A stretch of 64,000 nt of DNA from Nyssa sinensis (lineage: Eukaryota > Streptophyta > Magnoliopsida > Cornales > Nyssaceae), in assembly GCA_008638375.1 (NCBI GenBank), contig CM018051.1:40060177-40124176 (forward strand), in the 5' to 3' direction. The notes under the pieces were generated by a model that was not told the DNA's origin, searched no databases, and was given only the letters and a program-made list of their open reading frames with translations. Within the stretch, counting starts at the first letter, position 1. Every line of letters starts with the position of its first letter. Shown here piece after piece: positions 10,224-22,918 of this stretch. Made by a program: the position numbers and the translations under genes.

Positions 10224-13200
10224 TGTAATACCCCGACCCGATTAAATAATACTTAAGCCACTAATTGTAAATTAGTGACTTTAAAAAGGAAGTAATTAAG
10301 CAATTTTAAATGGGAAATGGATGATGATTTTAAAATAAATTCGAGACCTTAAGAATCAAGGTCAACTCTGAGAGAAATACGACCGGGAACCCAAGATCAG
10401 TAAGATAATTCACAGTGAACCGAGCCTCGATTTTAGACTCAATTTATCGACATGGCAGAATATAAGATTTTATAAATTAGAATTTAGTCTTCTAGTAAAT
10501 CAATAAAAAAAAACAAAATAAAAAAAAATAAAAATAACAATAATAATTATATAAAAATAACATATATATAGCCAGATTTATAAAATATATATATATATAT
10601 ATGTAAATATACAAAATATATATAAGATTAAGTATATATATATATATATATATGTAGTGCGGTGGACAGGTGTATCTTAGATTGTAACAGATGGAAGGTG
10701 TATATTTATGTTGTGTTTTTGTGGCATTGGAGGTCGTTGCGGCAAGGGAAACAAAACCCAGCAGCTGAGGACATCAAAACAAGGGGCAGCGACCATAGTT
10801 ACGGCAATGAGGGGGCACCTGGCATATGTGTGCTTATGCGTATAGTGCAGCGGTCTTGGTGGCATAGCAGGAACAGAGATATATATTGGGTCGGAGGGAA
10901 CAAGAAGAAAGAGATGGGTTGTTCAGAAAATTTATATAAAGAGAGAGTGAAAGAGGAACTCTGAAACGGTGTACAGAGAGTCCGAAGGATTCGCTGTAGA
11001 GCGGAAGTTTGGGTGGTCGATGGTACGGTAATAGATCGGTGGAGTCGGTTAGATGCACTGATCTGATCGCGGCTGGGGTTTTGTGGCTGAATCGGTTCGT
11101 CGAATTGAGATTGATTGTATCAAATTTGCTAATCCGGCTATGTTGGAAGATGATCATTTTGGAAGTGTGGATGTTGATTTGGTGACGGTCGACTGCCCTG
11201 TTTTGGTGGTCTCCGTCGGTGGCTTAGTCGGTGATGTCGAGTGGGTTGCGGCTAATCCAGTCGCGTCTGAATTGGAGTGTGCCTGTGTTTATGTGTATAT
11301 GTTTATGTGTGTATCGTATAACGGTACAGAGGGTCTGTATTGGAGAGATGGATATATATATATATATCTATATATATCTTGGGAAATTGATTGTGTTGAG
11401 GATGATAGAAGCAGCCAGAATTTTTGACGAAGGGAAGTTGTTCGCTAGAATGGGAGAATTTCGTAGTTCAGAGGCAACTATGTTGGCTGGACTGAAGCTT
11501 ATGCAGTAGCCCACTTGAGGTTGGGGGATGGAAATTGGGTTTTGCTATGAGGTTGATGTTTGGTTGCTGCGACTTTGGTTATCATTTTGCCCCGGTTACA
11601 TCTCGAGGTCTGAGTGTTGTTGCTCTTTGTTTTGGCATAGCATCAGAGTGCATCTCTCCATTAACGAGACAAAATTCTCTCTACTGGATCTGACTATGCC
11701 CAGGATCACTCGATTGATTTAAATATGGAATTTTAGATATAAGCTCTATGGTAACCTTGGTAAATTATAATGGATTCCAGTTAGGGTTGTCAAAGAGCTG
11801 GACTATAGCAGTAACATAGAGTACGCCTATTTGAATAGCAAGGATGGTATTGATTGCTTCTAAATGGGAGGCCGGGGCAAGACACATAGTGGGGCTTATG
11901 ACACCCGACTGCAAAATTCTCAAGAGGTTGACGGTTGGAGTGAAAGTGTACAGTCTCAATGGGATCACCAAAAATATTTAACTGAAAAGAGAGAATTTCA
12001 CTGAATTCACGTGGATGGAATTCGAAAAGGAGATAAGCGTGATATGGAGGGACCCTATGGTTTTTGGATTAGCTTTTGGGACTTCAGGTGAGTATTTCAT
12101 ATCATATTGAGGTAGACATTTTCAGTATAGATATAAATATTAAACTCTGTTATGATATATCGACATATGAAATCGTTTTCCTTTATAGCCTTTGTTTAAC
12201 AGTTATATTGATATACGTTTTGAATGACCTATTGACAATTATATTGTCTTCTTTGACTTAAGAAAATGTGTTTGTAAGATACTTAAATGTTATATGATCT
12301 TCTTACAAATGTTTGAACTAAATATTAAATAAAGAACTTTGATTTGAGTAATTGAATTGCTATTGATGATTATTGATTTTGGATATGATTTTGATGCTTT
12401 GAATAGAACACTCTTCTATGATTGGTCACTATCGAATAGGTTGTGATTTATCGAACTCATCCCACAGGGTATATTGTGGTGAGCCGGTGTTGATACGGCA
12501 TATCGAACTAGCTAGCCCATCGATCTCAGTCAGCGAGGTTCTAATTTGCTGGCCATAGAAGTGGAATATATCATTTTGAATATGAATATGGAAAATCGAA
12601 CCATGAATCTGAATTATTGAACTATGAATTTAGGTTATTGAACCATGAATCTGAATTATTGAACTATGAATTTGGGTTATTGAACCATGAATCTGAATTA
12701 TCGAATTATGAATTATTGAACTATGAATTTGGGAATTGAACCATGATATTGAACTGTGATTTTGATTTGTTGAACTATGTTATTGATTATCGATTTACGA
12801 TTATCTTTGAATTGAGATATATTGGAACTGAATTTGATACCGTTATCTTGTACTATAATTAAGATAACATATGATATATGATCATCGACATTTCAGTATT
12901 GAATTACATAGTAGTTTTGAAACCCTTGGTATAGTATGGAATGCTCACGAGCTGTTGAGCTCATAGGATTTTTATCCTATTTCAGGTGGTGATATCGGGA
13001 AAGAAATAGCAGGATCTGTCAGGATAAGTCGACAGCTTGTACAGTTATGAACTTTTTGTAGTAGAATTTTGCTAGTCATGATGTAGTTGCTTTTAGTAGT
13101 TTTGGACTGTATATAACGGTTACGACATCGGCAAGCTTTGAAACAAATTACATCATGTACTTTTTATGGAATGTATAAATAGATGATTGATGTTGACTTG

Positions 13201-13354
13201 TGTATGGATTAACGCTTCCGCAATTGAAAAAGAAATTTTATTTCGCTGCTTTTGATTAATGAAAATGATGAAAAAAGATTGTGAACAGTGAAAAAGGCCT
13301 CGGTGGCCGATCATGGACCCTCGATCCGCATGGGCCGGATTTGGGGTCGTGACA
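10224..13354 (+). mobile_element. Solo LTR (3131 bp) with TSD GGAAG
   Basis: It starts TGTAATACCCCGACCC and ends GGGGTCGTGACA. The 5 bases before (10219-10223) and after (13355-13359) are both GGAAG, a perfect target duplication, and the flanks join into one older LTR. Thus it inserted as a retrotransposon and later lost its interior and one LTR by recombination. It contains AT-repeat TATA regions (10560-10655, 11351-11374), a predicted intron from CAG|GTGAGT (12088) to TTTCAG (12985), and a tandem repeat at 12598-12770. The open frame 11083-11427 lies in the untranslated leader and resembles nothing known to me. Confidence 0.92.
12598..12770 (+). repeat. Tandem repeat, about 21-bp unit in 42-bp dimers
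   Basis: Alternating GAACCATGAATCTGAATTATT and GAACTATGAATTTGGGTTATT units, roughly eight copies with decay at the right end, inside the predicted LTR intron of 10224-13354. Confidence 0.85.
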
Positions 13355-13787
13355 GGAAGCTACAATGATGAGGAGAACAATAAGCCAAGAACCATGAATT
13401 TTCATGGAAAAATGACTGGAAAAATGACTATGAATGAAGCCGTTATCTAGAACTGTCATAGAGTCTCAATCGAGCTTTTGAGCTCATTTCGATCTTCCAA
13501 ACCAACGCCAATACCTTCCTTGATGTTCCAAAAACTTTAGGAATCAAGAACAAGTCAAAATCGTGTCTGAAACCTAATGAAATATAGGTTGAAATTTTTT
13601 GCGTGCCTAGGCGTAGTAACGAGTAATCGAACCTACACCGTTTTGAGATTTTGGTTTAAATGAATTAAGTGAACTTGTATTGTTTGGCAAAATGGGTAGG
13701 AGCCTTGATTTAATAATCGTAAGTAGAACTGGGATATCCTATCCCTGAATTACTCCCTTATCTGCCATTTGGCAAACCAAAAATCAT

Positions 13788-13888
13788 AAAAAAAATGGGG
13801 AGCCTTAGCTCCCCAAGTTCAAACCACTGACCTTCCACACATGAAAGACTTAAAGGCCATGCGTGTGCCACTATGCCACCGTGGCACT
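13788..13888 (-). ncRNA. tRNA-derived Pol III-like unit (short SINE or tRNA relic)
   Basis: On the minus strand: TGGCATAGTGG (13868-13878) fits the Pol III A box TRGCNNAGYGG exactly; GGTTTGAACTT (13815-13825) is a near match to the B box; then a perfect 7-bp stem GGGGAGC/GCTCCCC with a four-base loop (13797-13814); then T8 (13788-13795), which is a Pol III terminator. A-to-B distance is 53 bases, a little longer than in a normal tRNA. No proper clover-leaf forms, so it is a tRNA-derived element rather than a working tRNA gene. It lies in the intron region of an old LTR. Confidence 0.55.
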
Positions 13889-15740
13889 TGTGTAATAATA
13901 TTAATAAAATAAATATATAATGTCAAATAAATTAAATTAAATTAATTATAATAAATTCTCTGTGCCCGAATAAAATGAAAGAAGAGTCTAACCTAATGTT
14001 TTTGGGTATTCCAGACTCAATGGTGGAATCCGATTTATGAAATTAGATCCTGAAAAATATGAATGGACAAATTAGAATAATTTTAATTGTGTCCTAAGGC
14101 ATTAATTAAGCTACCAATTGAACCCCGAATGACTAGGAAAGTACCTACCTTAACATTTTTCGATGTTCTAGACTCAATGGTGGAGTCCGTTTTGTCAATT
14201 AAGATACTGAAAATACTGATATGCAAAATTGGCCTTTTTTAAGGCACTTTTAAAAGTACAAAGAACTACCAGCAGAGTATAGCGGAATCAATAAAGCCCT
14301 AATATTGATTATTATAAGTCCATAAACCTACAATACAACCCATAGGACTAAAAGCTGATAGATCTACCAATAAAATCAAAATAAGCCCTTGAGTAAAAAT
14401 TGAACTAAGTAATGTTTCTTGATTTATAGGGTGAATAGAGGGCAAGGAGAAGGAGATCTCTTAAAATTGGAGAACCGTTTTGAAAGAAATCTCTAATGTG
14501 TGGTATTCCTTAGCTATGATATGATCATATTTTCTCAATGTTGCCAGTTCTCATTCTTTTGTATACTTATGTCAATTGTTTGATTCCACATGATATTTGC
14601 AACATCCTTGTGGTTATATTGAGATCCGTATCATTAATATTCTATTATGGTTGCTTACACATCGTTATAACCTCTTGTTATTGAATGTTGGCAGACTATT
14701 GTAATCTCTTTGTTGTGGATATTTGAAATCAGTGCATATGCAATTACCTTGTGAAATCTTTATGGTAATAACGTTGTTTGTAAATACTCGGAGGGTTGTG
14801 CCTATCACAATGCCCATTCTAATTCTATGGATGATGATGGCCTATGAGTCGGTGTTTGGGAATGATACCCAACACATAGTCCTAATAAGGACATAAATAG
14901 TTATTAAGAGCTCTTGGGACCATTTAGGAAAACCTAGAAATGAGTGGTGAACTTGAATGAGTACTGTGTGGGGGTAGTTAGGCCCTATTTGTTGATAGCA
15001 TCTAGTAGACTCGTTATTCTTGTATAATAGATCTTATACTATGATCATGATTTGTTGGTGTCACTCTTTGGATGGAAAATATGCTTTCTAATCTTATTGT
15101 TGTAATCAAATGTGATTTCTTATCATCTTGGCAGCTAAATGTTATGTGCTAATCCTTTGGTTGTTAACTTGCTCGGTTATTCATATTTCTTTGAGAATCT
15201 ATTTTTGAATTGTACCTTTTGACCCAAGGGTTACCTTTATTGGATTTGTTCCTCTTATGACTAACTATTATTTGTAACCCTTCACTTACCCCTCATCTCA
15301 TGTATCTTGTTGTCTAACTTATATTTGACCCATGGTAGAGTAAGGGAATTTACTTACTAAGTTAAATTAGCTCACCCCAGAACTATACCATTTTTTTTCA
15401 GGATCGGACTGCAACAATAGGACAGTAGAGTGCTCATTGTCTACTGGCGTCGCTTTTGTGCACAGATTCACTTTGCACATGTAATGAGGATTCCTTTTGT
15501 CTTTTTGGTGTAATAGACTAGTATGTCATAGTATCTCCCATGAATCCACATCTTGGGTTTAGCTTTTTTGTCAAATGGATGCTATAATTATAAGAATCAC
15601 TCTAACTATGGTCTGTAAACCTTATTACAACTTTTCTATGTATTTATCTAATTCTGACATCATTATTGGTAATTTTTAATTGAAATCGGTTATAGATGGC
15701 CGAGCGCCCCCCCACGACCTCTAATCCGCATAGGTGGGTC

Positions 15741-16000
15741 AACCCAATTACGACCCAAACTTATTTATACTCGATCTAAACCCGTTAAGTTCGTATCCTA
15801 GTCAAAATTGATACCTTTACTCACACAACCCCAAGAACATGATTCTTATATCATTCTCACTCTCACTCTCCTCTCACTCTCCTCTCTCTCTCTATCAAGT
15901 TTGGGCCTAGATTGGCCCAACTAAGCCCAACTTTGAGTTTTGTAGAAAATGGACTAGTCTGATCCTGAACCTAATAAATTTAAGACCTATAGTAGAAAAC
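15741..16000. other. Short spacer with CT tract
   Basis: Right end of the possible TIR element, then a (CTCTCA)n/(CT)n stretch at 15860-15893 and unassigned AT-rich sequence up to the next LTR. Confidence 0.4.
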
Positions 16001-17568
16001 TGTGAAGATCTCAATCAAATCATGGATTTTGAACATTATAAACTCGAGTACAAAATAACTTTATGGATTATAATACATTAAAAGAAAAAAAACATTTGTG
16101 TAGTGATAATTTATAAAAGATAGATATAGTGTAGTGTTTTTGTACAGATTTTCACTTTTCATTCCCCATTCTATTTGTTAGGGCAAAGCATGCTCTTTGT
16201 TATTCTCTCTATGTGCGTGTCTATTTGCCACACCACGTGCAAGACGGGATTACACATAACTAACGTTATTAGGATGAAAACATCCATTCTATTTAAATCT
16301 ACCTTTTTTAGCAAGGATCAAAATTTCTTTTCTTTTCTACCAAAACAATCAAAACGTTACCATTTTCCAGTAAACTAAAACAAAACGCTAGTAGAAAATC
16401 GAAATTCACATGTTTCCATGGAAACGTACCGAAATAGTGGAAACTTTTCTTTTATATCAACCTTAATTTTAGAAATTGGTCAAAAATAATATCCATTTAT
16501 TTTTCAATAAAGGAGGAGATTGAAGGATTAAAACCCCAAATTATAAGAAGATATTTCTATTTTTTTTTCAAAAACAATAGACAAGGAAAAGTAAAAGTAG
16601 TGGAAATAAAATATAGATAAATAACTTATTTTAATACTTGGTTACTAATTATAATAAGTTTAAATTGCTATTTGTTTTACTTACTATTGTATATGTAACT
16701 TCTGTCAACTATATAATTCATGGATATTACTTAGTATATATCTATTATATTATGGTATTGCTAATTTTTAATTACTAAAGAGTTATTTAGTATTATTGAT
16801 TAATTTATATTTACTTTTTATCTTTTAATTTTACCCTAGTATATTCTTGTGTGAATGAACATGCACCTTAAAAAATATTCATATATTTTATTTTATGTTT
16901 CCAAGTGTTTCTACACATTTTAATTTTTTTTAATCATTTTCATTATGTTTCCATTTTCTGAGTGACCGAAACATCATTATGAAATGAAACTTCGATCTTT
17001 GTTTCTTAGTTACTCTCCTTATTCCCATAAATCGTGGTCTTTTTGTTGTCAATGATGCTTGCAGTTAATTACAAACGGAAACTTCGAATTTGGGAAGGGC
17101 ATGTTAAAAAGAGTGACAGGGTTGGGGCAAAGGAAAAAAAAGGGAGGAAGAAAAGGCAAAAGGGAAAAGGTAGTCTATTCTTTCATTAGCTTTTGATTTT
17201 GTTAAAAATATTAAAAATTGTACATTTTAGGATCTAATAGGATTTGGATTGATTTATTCCTTTTATGTTTAATGAAAAAAATAAAGTGAAAAAAACTAGT
17301 GGGTCTCCGAAGATCTGAGATATGGAACTAAGTTGTGAGATTTTGTTTCAATGGAAATTGAAACTTAATGTTGTTGTTATTATTATTATTATTATTATTG
17401 TATTAGGTGTGTATCAATACCCTTTGTGTGTGGAAGTGGAAGTGGAATTGTAAGAATGAGTTGTGTAAATACATAAAATAAAGTGTGTGTTGGTTAGGTG
17501 AGAGTGATTTTGTGAAGGGTGAGTGATACGGTGGTAAAAATATAGTGATACGTATTGTAGATAATTTA

Positions 17569-17603
<35 letters not shown>

Positions 17604-18561
17604 AAATCAAATTGCATGTGTAGTGTGTAACTGTACGTGATGCACATGGGAGTTTGATGGTGGTGTGGATGACATATTCAGGCAGAGTACATAAAAAGTG
17701 AGTGTGAAGAAAAAATAAAATAAAATAATTAATTTGATTAGTTTTAGGATTTATGTTAGAGTTAATTTTAACACCAATTAATGCTATATTTTAATAATTC
17801 TTCTGAATGTGATTATTAGGACCGTGAAAAGGTTGTATTGAAATCTTTAGATTTTAGTTTGGGTTACCGAGGTAAGTGACCTTTCGACGTACTAATTATT
17901 TTTATAAAAGAAAAATGATTTATAAACCTTGAAATTATTTATTTTGAAACACTTGGTTAAATTTCAAAAGTTATATTTATGATGATTGCAACTGTTTGCA
18001 ATATTATTATTTTTATTATTCTTATTTTAAAATTTGGATCAACACGTGACTCTGAATGTAACTCTTGAAAATTATTTGAGCAAACATTTTATTATCAAAC
18101 ATTTGTCTGAACTTGACTCTCAGTCTGACTACGTTTTAATCCCTACCAGTAATGGTATATGATAGTTTCAAAACTGATTTATTGATCTGTCTACGGTCGA
18201 ATTGTGACAATTCCTGGGCCTTGCCACTTGGTGAACTGTGACCATAGTCTTATTGACAGTTGAGTGAGAACCAGATATTGAGTGAATTTGAATTTTATTC
18301 ATATTGGATTAGGAAATTTTATTTGTGATACAATTTATCTATTTTGTGTTGAATATTGGATACTGATTATATTAGCTTTGTAATTTGTTTCCTTAAATCA
18401 TAAATGAAAACATGATTTTATCAATATTTATTTTGCACCCTAATTGTTATGAGATGTAGTTTAAATAAATTATGGAGAATTACAGGATGGAGTCTTGTAT
18501 GTTTATGGGGATGTGCCTATAGATGTACAGTGGTTGTACATTCGGGTTTGGGGGCGTGACA
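16001..18561 (+). mobile_element. Solo LTR with near-perfect TSD, carrying a hAT-type element
   Basis: It starts TGTGAAGATCTCAATC and ends GGGGGCGTGACA. Flanks are AAAAC (15996-16000) and AAGAC (18562-18566), one mismatch. Within it are an (AT)n(GT)n promoter-like tract (17568-17602), a perfect donor GAG|GTAAGT at 17871/17872 and an acceptor TTACAG ending 18485, implying a 614-bp intron. The left boundary rests on the TG rule and the TSD; no second copy of this exact LTR is in the window. Confidence 0.7.
16312..17001 (-). mobile_element. hAT-type non-autonomous transposon, copy 2
   Basis: Ends CAAGGATCAAAATTTC and (reversed) CAAAGATCGAAGTTTC are terminal inverted repeats. The 8-bp flanks are TTTTTTAG (16304-16311) and TTTCTTAG (17002-17009), one mismatch, the TSD length of the hAT superfamily. 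The body matches the element at 40350-41194 in inverse orientation (GTTTCCATGGAAAC region). No transposase is encoded. Confidence 0.8.
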
Positions 18562-19357
18562 AAGACCTTAGTGCAAAATGCAATGTGAATAATTTATTAT
18601 ATTATATATAAAATGCATGTAGAGTATATCATTTGGCATTCATGAGCACGCATAAACAAGATATAATGAGATGTAGAAATGAATGTCAGATGGCTTGGGT
18701 ATGAAAGATGGAAAAGAAGTAATTTTATAATACATGTTGTGAATGTGAATTTTTGTTATGAAATGGATTAGTTAGTGAGTTGAAACTCTGAGAACCTTTA
18801 ATAACTTTAGAGAGATAGATACTTGGAAGGGCAAATCGAATGGTAAGGGAAATGGTAAAAATTTAAAACTTGTTGCGTGGTTAGAGAGAAATGAAAATTT
18901 AATGTGGTAACCTTAAAAATGATGAGCAAGTGGTTAGGGTGGATAGTAGAGATCTTGAAAAATATTACTAATTAAAAAGGCAATAACCTTAATGTGTTTT
19001 TTTGTTATGTTTTCATACAAAGTGTATGGCACAGTGGTGAAGAAATCCATTGGTAAGGGAAATGGCTAAAATTTAAAACTTGTTGCATGGTTAGAAAGAA
19101 ATGAAATTTAATGTGGTGACCTTAATAATTATGGGGAATTGATTAGGGTGGATAATAGTGATTTTGACAAATCTTACTAATTCAAAAGGCAATAAGCTTA
19201 GTGTGTTTCTTGTTATGTTTTCGTACGAAGAATATGGCACGGTGGTGAGATTATGAATATTCGAATGACTTGAGTTACAACCATTGACTGTATGTACCAA
19301 TAGAAAAGTGTAGTCGATTATGTGGCCAGAACTGTTTGCGTCACCTAACATTAAAAC
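18562..19357 (+). repeat. 210-bp tandem duplication in gene-free DNA
   Basis: The segment beginning TGGTAAGGGAAATGG at 18841 recurs at 19051 and stays similar to about 19255 (both copies end near GGCAC[A/G]GTGGTGA). Copies differ by scattered substitutions and small indels. The rest is AT-rich and unassigned. Confidence 0.8.
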
Positions 19358-19538
19358 TGTAACTGTTTCGTAAAATTGAAAAATAAATAAAGGATAATGT
19401 TAGTTTTGCATAATAATAAACCTTACGAACATAATTTAAACAATGTAATATGAAGTGTGATAATACATGTGGAATAAATTGGAAAGGAAAAACTTGAATT
19501 GTAGAAATCAGAAAAATGACATAAGGTTTTTTGGGCTT

Positions 19539-19668
19539 CGTTCAAATGAATGGCTTGTTCGTTCGAACGATCACCCGAAAGTTTGGTGTGACCTTTGGTT
19601 GATACTAGTTCGGCACTCGTTCGAACGAAGGGAACTCGTTCGTATGAAGACCTTGTCCGTTCGAATGA
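19539..19668. promoter_or_regulatory. Five palindromic CGTTCGAACGA-like motifs
   Basis: Copies at 19539, 19560, 19618, 19637 and 19658. Those at 19560 and 19618 are perfect (CGTTCGAACGA, around the palindrome TCGTTCGA/TTCGAACGA); the others differ by one to three bases in the centre. They lie upstream of the leader/donor of the LTR, where promoter elements would be expected. Function unknown. Confidence 0.6.
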
Positions 19669-19920
19669 GGATACATAGAACACTGTTAAAATGTGGGCTG
19701 AAAAGCAAATGTGCCCAAATTTCACTTTCCTTCTCTTCCAAACTCTCTCTACGCACGAGGAAAGTTTGGGTTAGAGTATTTCTTGAGCATATAGATTTCT
19801 ATGCCTTGTAAACACATCACACCACAAGAATTCAAGTATAAGAAGAATTTCAACCGGTTGAAAAGTTAGGATTTCAAGAATGCTTCAAGAGCAAAAGGTA
19901 AAATTTGAGGCTTTTCATTT

Positions 19921-22885
19921 TGTAAGGATTCAGAAAATCATAAAGAGCAATTTAGTAAATTGCTAGCATTGACTAATGTCAAATTTGAAATTCATTAGAA
20001 ACGTGTCAGAATAATTATGAAATCGACTAATAAAACATCAATGTGACATTGTAAGACCAAGTTAAAATTTTGGTAAATTATTATGGGTTCGTGTAAGTCA
20101 CGGAACTTTATAGTAATTTATGAAATGTAGAGAAGTACAGAAATGAAAACAATTGAATTTCGAGAAACGGATAACATATTTGGAATCAGAGCGTCAGAAT
20201 TAGCTAGGGTGCCAATTTTGGTGCAATTCCGAGACAATTTGGATTTGGGCACATGCACGAACACATTTGGCCAACTAGCCACGTGATGCCTTGGGGTGTG
20301 TGCAAAGCTTCCTCAAGAAGCTTGGTTAGGCTTTTTTAGATAAAGGCATGTGTCCCACTTTGATTGGACCAAATGGGATCCAATGTGAGAAATAATCTTG
20401 TGTGTGAGGGTGCATAGGAAGGGGACAAAAAAGGTAGGGTGGTACATATGGATGGGATAGTGAGAACTCCACACTTTTCCCCTCACCTTCTTTTCCTCTC
20501 CCATTTCGACTAAACACTTTCTCTCTCTTCTCTCACTTAGTTTTTTTTCTCTCTCTCTCTCTCCCTCTCTCATTCCCATACACACACACACACATCTGAA
20601 TGTGTTTGTGTGAGTGTATATGTGGGAGATATATATATATACACACACATAACTATGTGTATATGAAAGAGGATCGGGACTAGGCTGAGAGGGCAGCCAT
20701 TGATGGGTTTAGATTTTTCTCTCTTTAGATTCTCTTTCTAAACCGTAGGCAATAGCAGACGAGGTAGGGACTTCTAGAGTCATTTTCTTGGTCCTAGACG
20801 TATTTATGAGTTAAATGTGTGCTTGGTTGCTTGCATAGTACTATGTGTATGCATATACATATATCTATATATAAAAGTGTGGTTGTGAATTCGGGTTTGG
20901 AAGAAATAAGGTTTTGGAGAGATTTTGGGCATTGAGGAAGAACCCTCTAGGTTTTGGGAAACAAATAGAGATGAAAGGAGTAAAAAATGGAGACCGTAGG
21001 CTGAGAGACATCGAGTTGCAGGTCTCTCGCCAAAAACTCGGGGTTTAGATGTTGGGACTGGTTTGGCCACTCTTGATCGATGGGAATCATTCAAAATGAT
21101 GAGATTTAAGGTGTATGATGATTTGGAATGAAAAGCCATCGAAAAAAGTACAAGAAAAAGAAAGAATTTTTTTTAGAAACTTAGGTTTCTAGTGAGTCTT
21201 GCTAGAGAAGGTGACCGACGATTCGCCAATGGCAGTCAACTCGAGTTGACCGATCAATCGGGTTGACTTGGTCACTGGTCAATCGGGTCAGCTCAACTAT
21301 TCAGGTCCAGTTGGGTTTGGGCTGACCCAATTGGCTGTTGGGCATTAGGGGCTCTTTAGGCAACGGTTGGAATTAAAATCCGACAATTGATTGAAACTGG
21401 AATAGGGTCATCCCTATTCTAGAAATTGAAGATTTAATCGAATTGGTTTTGTCTAGGGTTGAGAATAAGAAATTGAATTAGAGAAAATTGTGAAGGGGCT
21501 GATTTGAATCAATTAATTACAAATGAGCGAATAATTTATGGAAAAATTACAAAAAGGTTCACTAATTTATAAAACTGAAAATGAATCCAATTAAAATGCA
21601 GGAAGGGACATTCTTAAGGTTTTGGGGCATTCCGAACTCAATGGCAAGGTTGGTTTGGACATTTGGGGAATCAAAGTGGTCCCAAATAAATATGTAAAAT
21701 TATAAAAATGCCCCTAATGATTATGTAAGCAATTCTAATGCTAATTAAAATTTGAAGAGGGCTAGCCCAATGTTTTTGGATGCTCGAAATTCAAATGTAA
21801 TGTCAGATTGAACAAATTTGGACCCGGTGATGGTCCCACCTAAATTAATAAAATAATTATTATACCCCCTAGATATAGATTGAACAATTGAATGCATAAT
21901 TAAGACCCGAAAGAGGCATTTCCAATCTTTTTGGGTATCGAGAATTCAAATATGATATCAGATTAATGAAATGGGGACACGGGGTCAATTCCATAGGAAT
22001 ATGTAAAATTACAATTATGCCTCTTGGCATGGAATAAATATCTAAAGGTGCTAATAAAATACAAAAGGAGTATCATTAGGATTTTTAGACCTTTTGGATT
22101 CAATTCCAAGGTCGGTGTTGTGAGATAGTGTCTCAGTAGATATAAAACTTGTCTGATAAAATTACAAAAATACATTTGTGAGTTTATAAGGCATTCAAAT
22201 GACTTAGAAATATTACGATGAGACTTCTTTAGAGATGAAATTACCAACATTGACTAATGTTAGATATGAAATTCATTAAAGATGTGTCAGAATAATTATG
22301 AAATCGACTAATAAAATATCAGTGTGACATTATAAGACCAAATTGAAATTTTGAAAAATTATTTAAGTTTGGTGTGAGTCATGGGACTACATAGTAATTT
22401 ACAGAATGTAAATAAGTATGGAAATGCAAATGATTGAATTTCAAGAAACAGATAGCATATTTGGAATTAGAGCGTCAAAATTAGCTAAGGTGAAATTTTG
22501 GTGCAATTCTGAGACAGTTTGGATTCGGGCACGTGTGCCAGCAAATTTGGCCAGCTAGCCATGTGGTGCCTTGGGGTGTGTGCAAAGTTTCCTCAAGAAG
22601 TTTGGTTGGGTTTTTCTAGACAAGGGCATTGTCCCACTTTGATTGGCCCAAATGGGATCCAATATGTGAAGTAATCTTGTGTGTGAGGGTGTATAGGAAG
22701 GGGACCAAAAAGGTGGGTTGGTATACATAGATGGGACATTGAGAAGACCACACTTTCTCTTTTACCTTCTTTTCCTCCCCTATTTTGATTGAACACTTTT
22801 TCTCTCGTCTCCTATTCAATTTTTTTTCTCTTTCTCTCCCACACACACATACCCGAATGTGTTTGTGTGAGTGTATATGTGGGAG

Positions 22886-22918
<33 letters not shown>

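Larger units (their letters stand above)
9690..15740 (+). mobile_element. Old long-LTR copy, 5'-truncated, split by a solo LTR
   Basis: Sequence on both sides of the insertion at 10224-13354 is colinear with the solo LTR at 57616-61978: a purine-rich leader, a donor (GAAG|GTAAAA at 9838), an intron with GACTCAATGG units at 14014 and 14171, CTCAC and a pyrimidine-rich CAG acceptor at 15401, and a final exon ending near 'cctctaatccgcataggtggg'. The TGT start and promoter are missing and the extreme 3' end is altered. No coding potential. Confidence 0.7.
9571..15818. mobile_element. Possible TIR DNA transposon split by LTR insertions
   Basis: The left end AAGGGTGTCAATTT (9571-9584) and the right end, reversed, AAAGGTATCAATTT (15805-15818) form imperfect terminal inverted repeats, and both flanks carry the 'cccg...ttaagtt' type sequence often seen next to a GGGTGTCAATT terminus in plant non-autonomous elements. 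Everything between about 9690 and 15740 belongs to LTR elements inserted later. No clear target duplication was found, so this is tentative. Confidence 0.35.

Noticed and set aside
10662..11722. Several plus-strand frames (100, 114, 92 and 64 codons)
   Set aside because: Inside the solo LTR bounded by a perfect TSD; no conserved motif and they overlap AT tracts. Could be leader uORFs but no evidence of selection.
13788..13888. Functional tRNA gene
   Set aside because: A and B boxes present but no acceptor stem or anticodon arm can be drawn; kept only as a tRNA-derived element.
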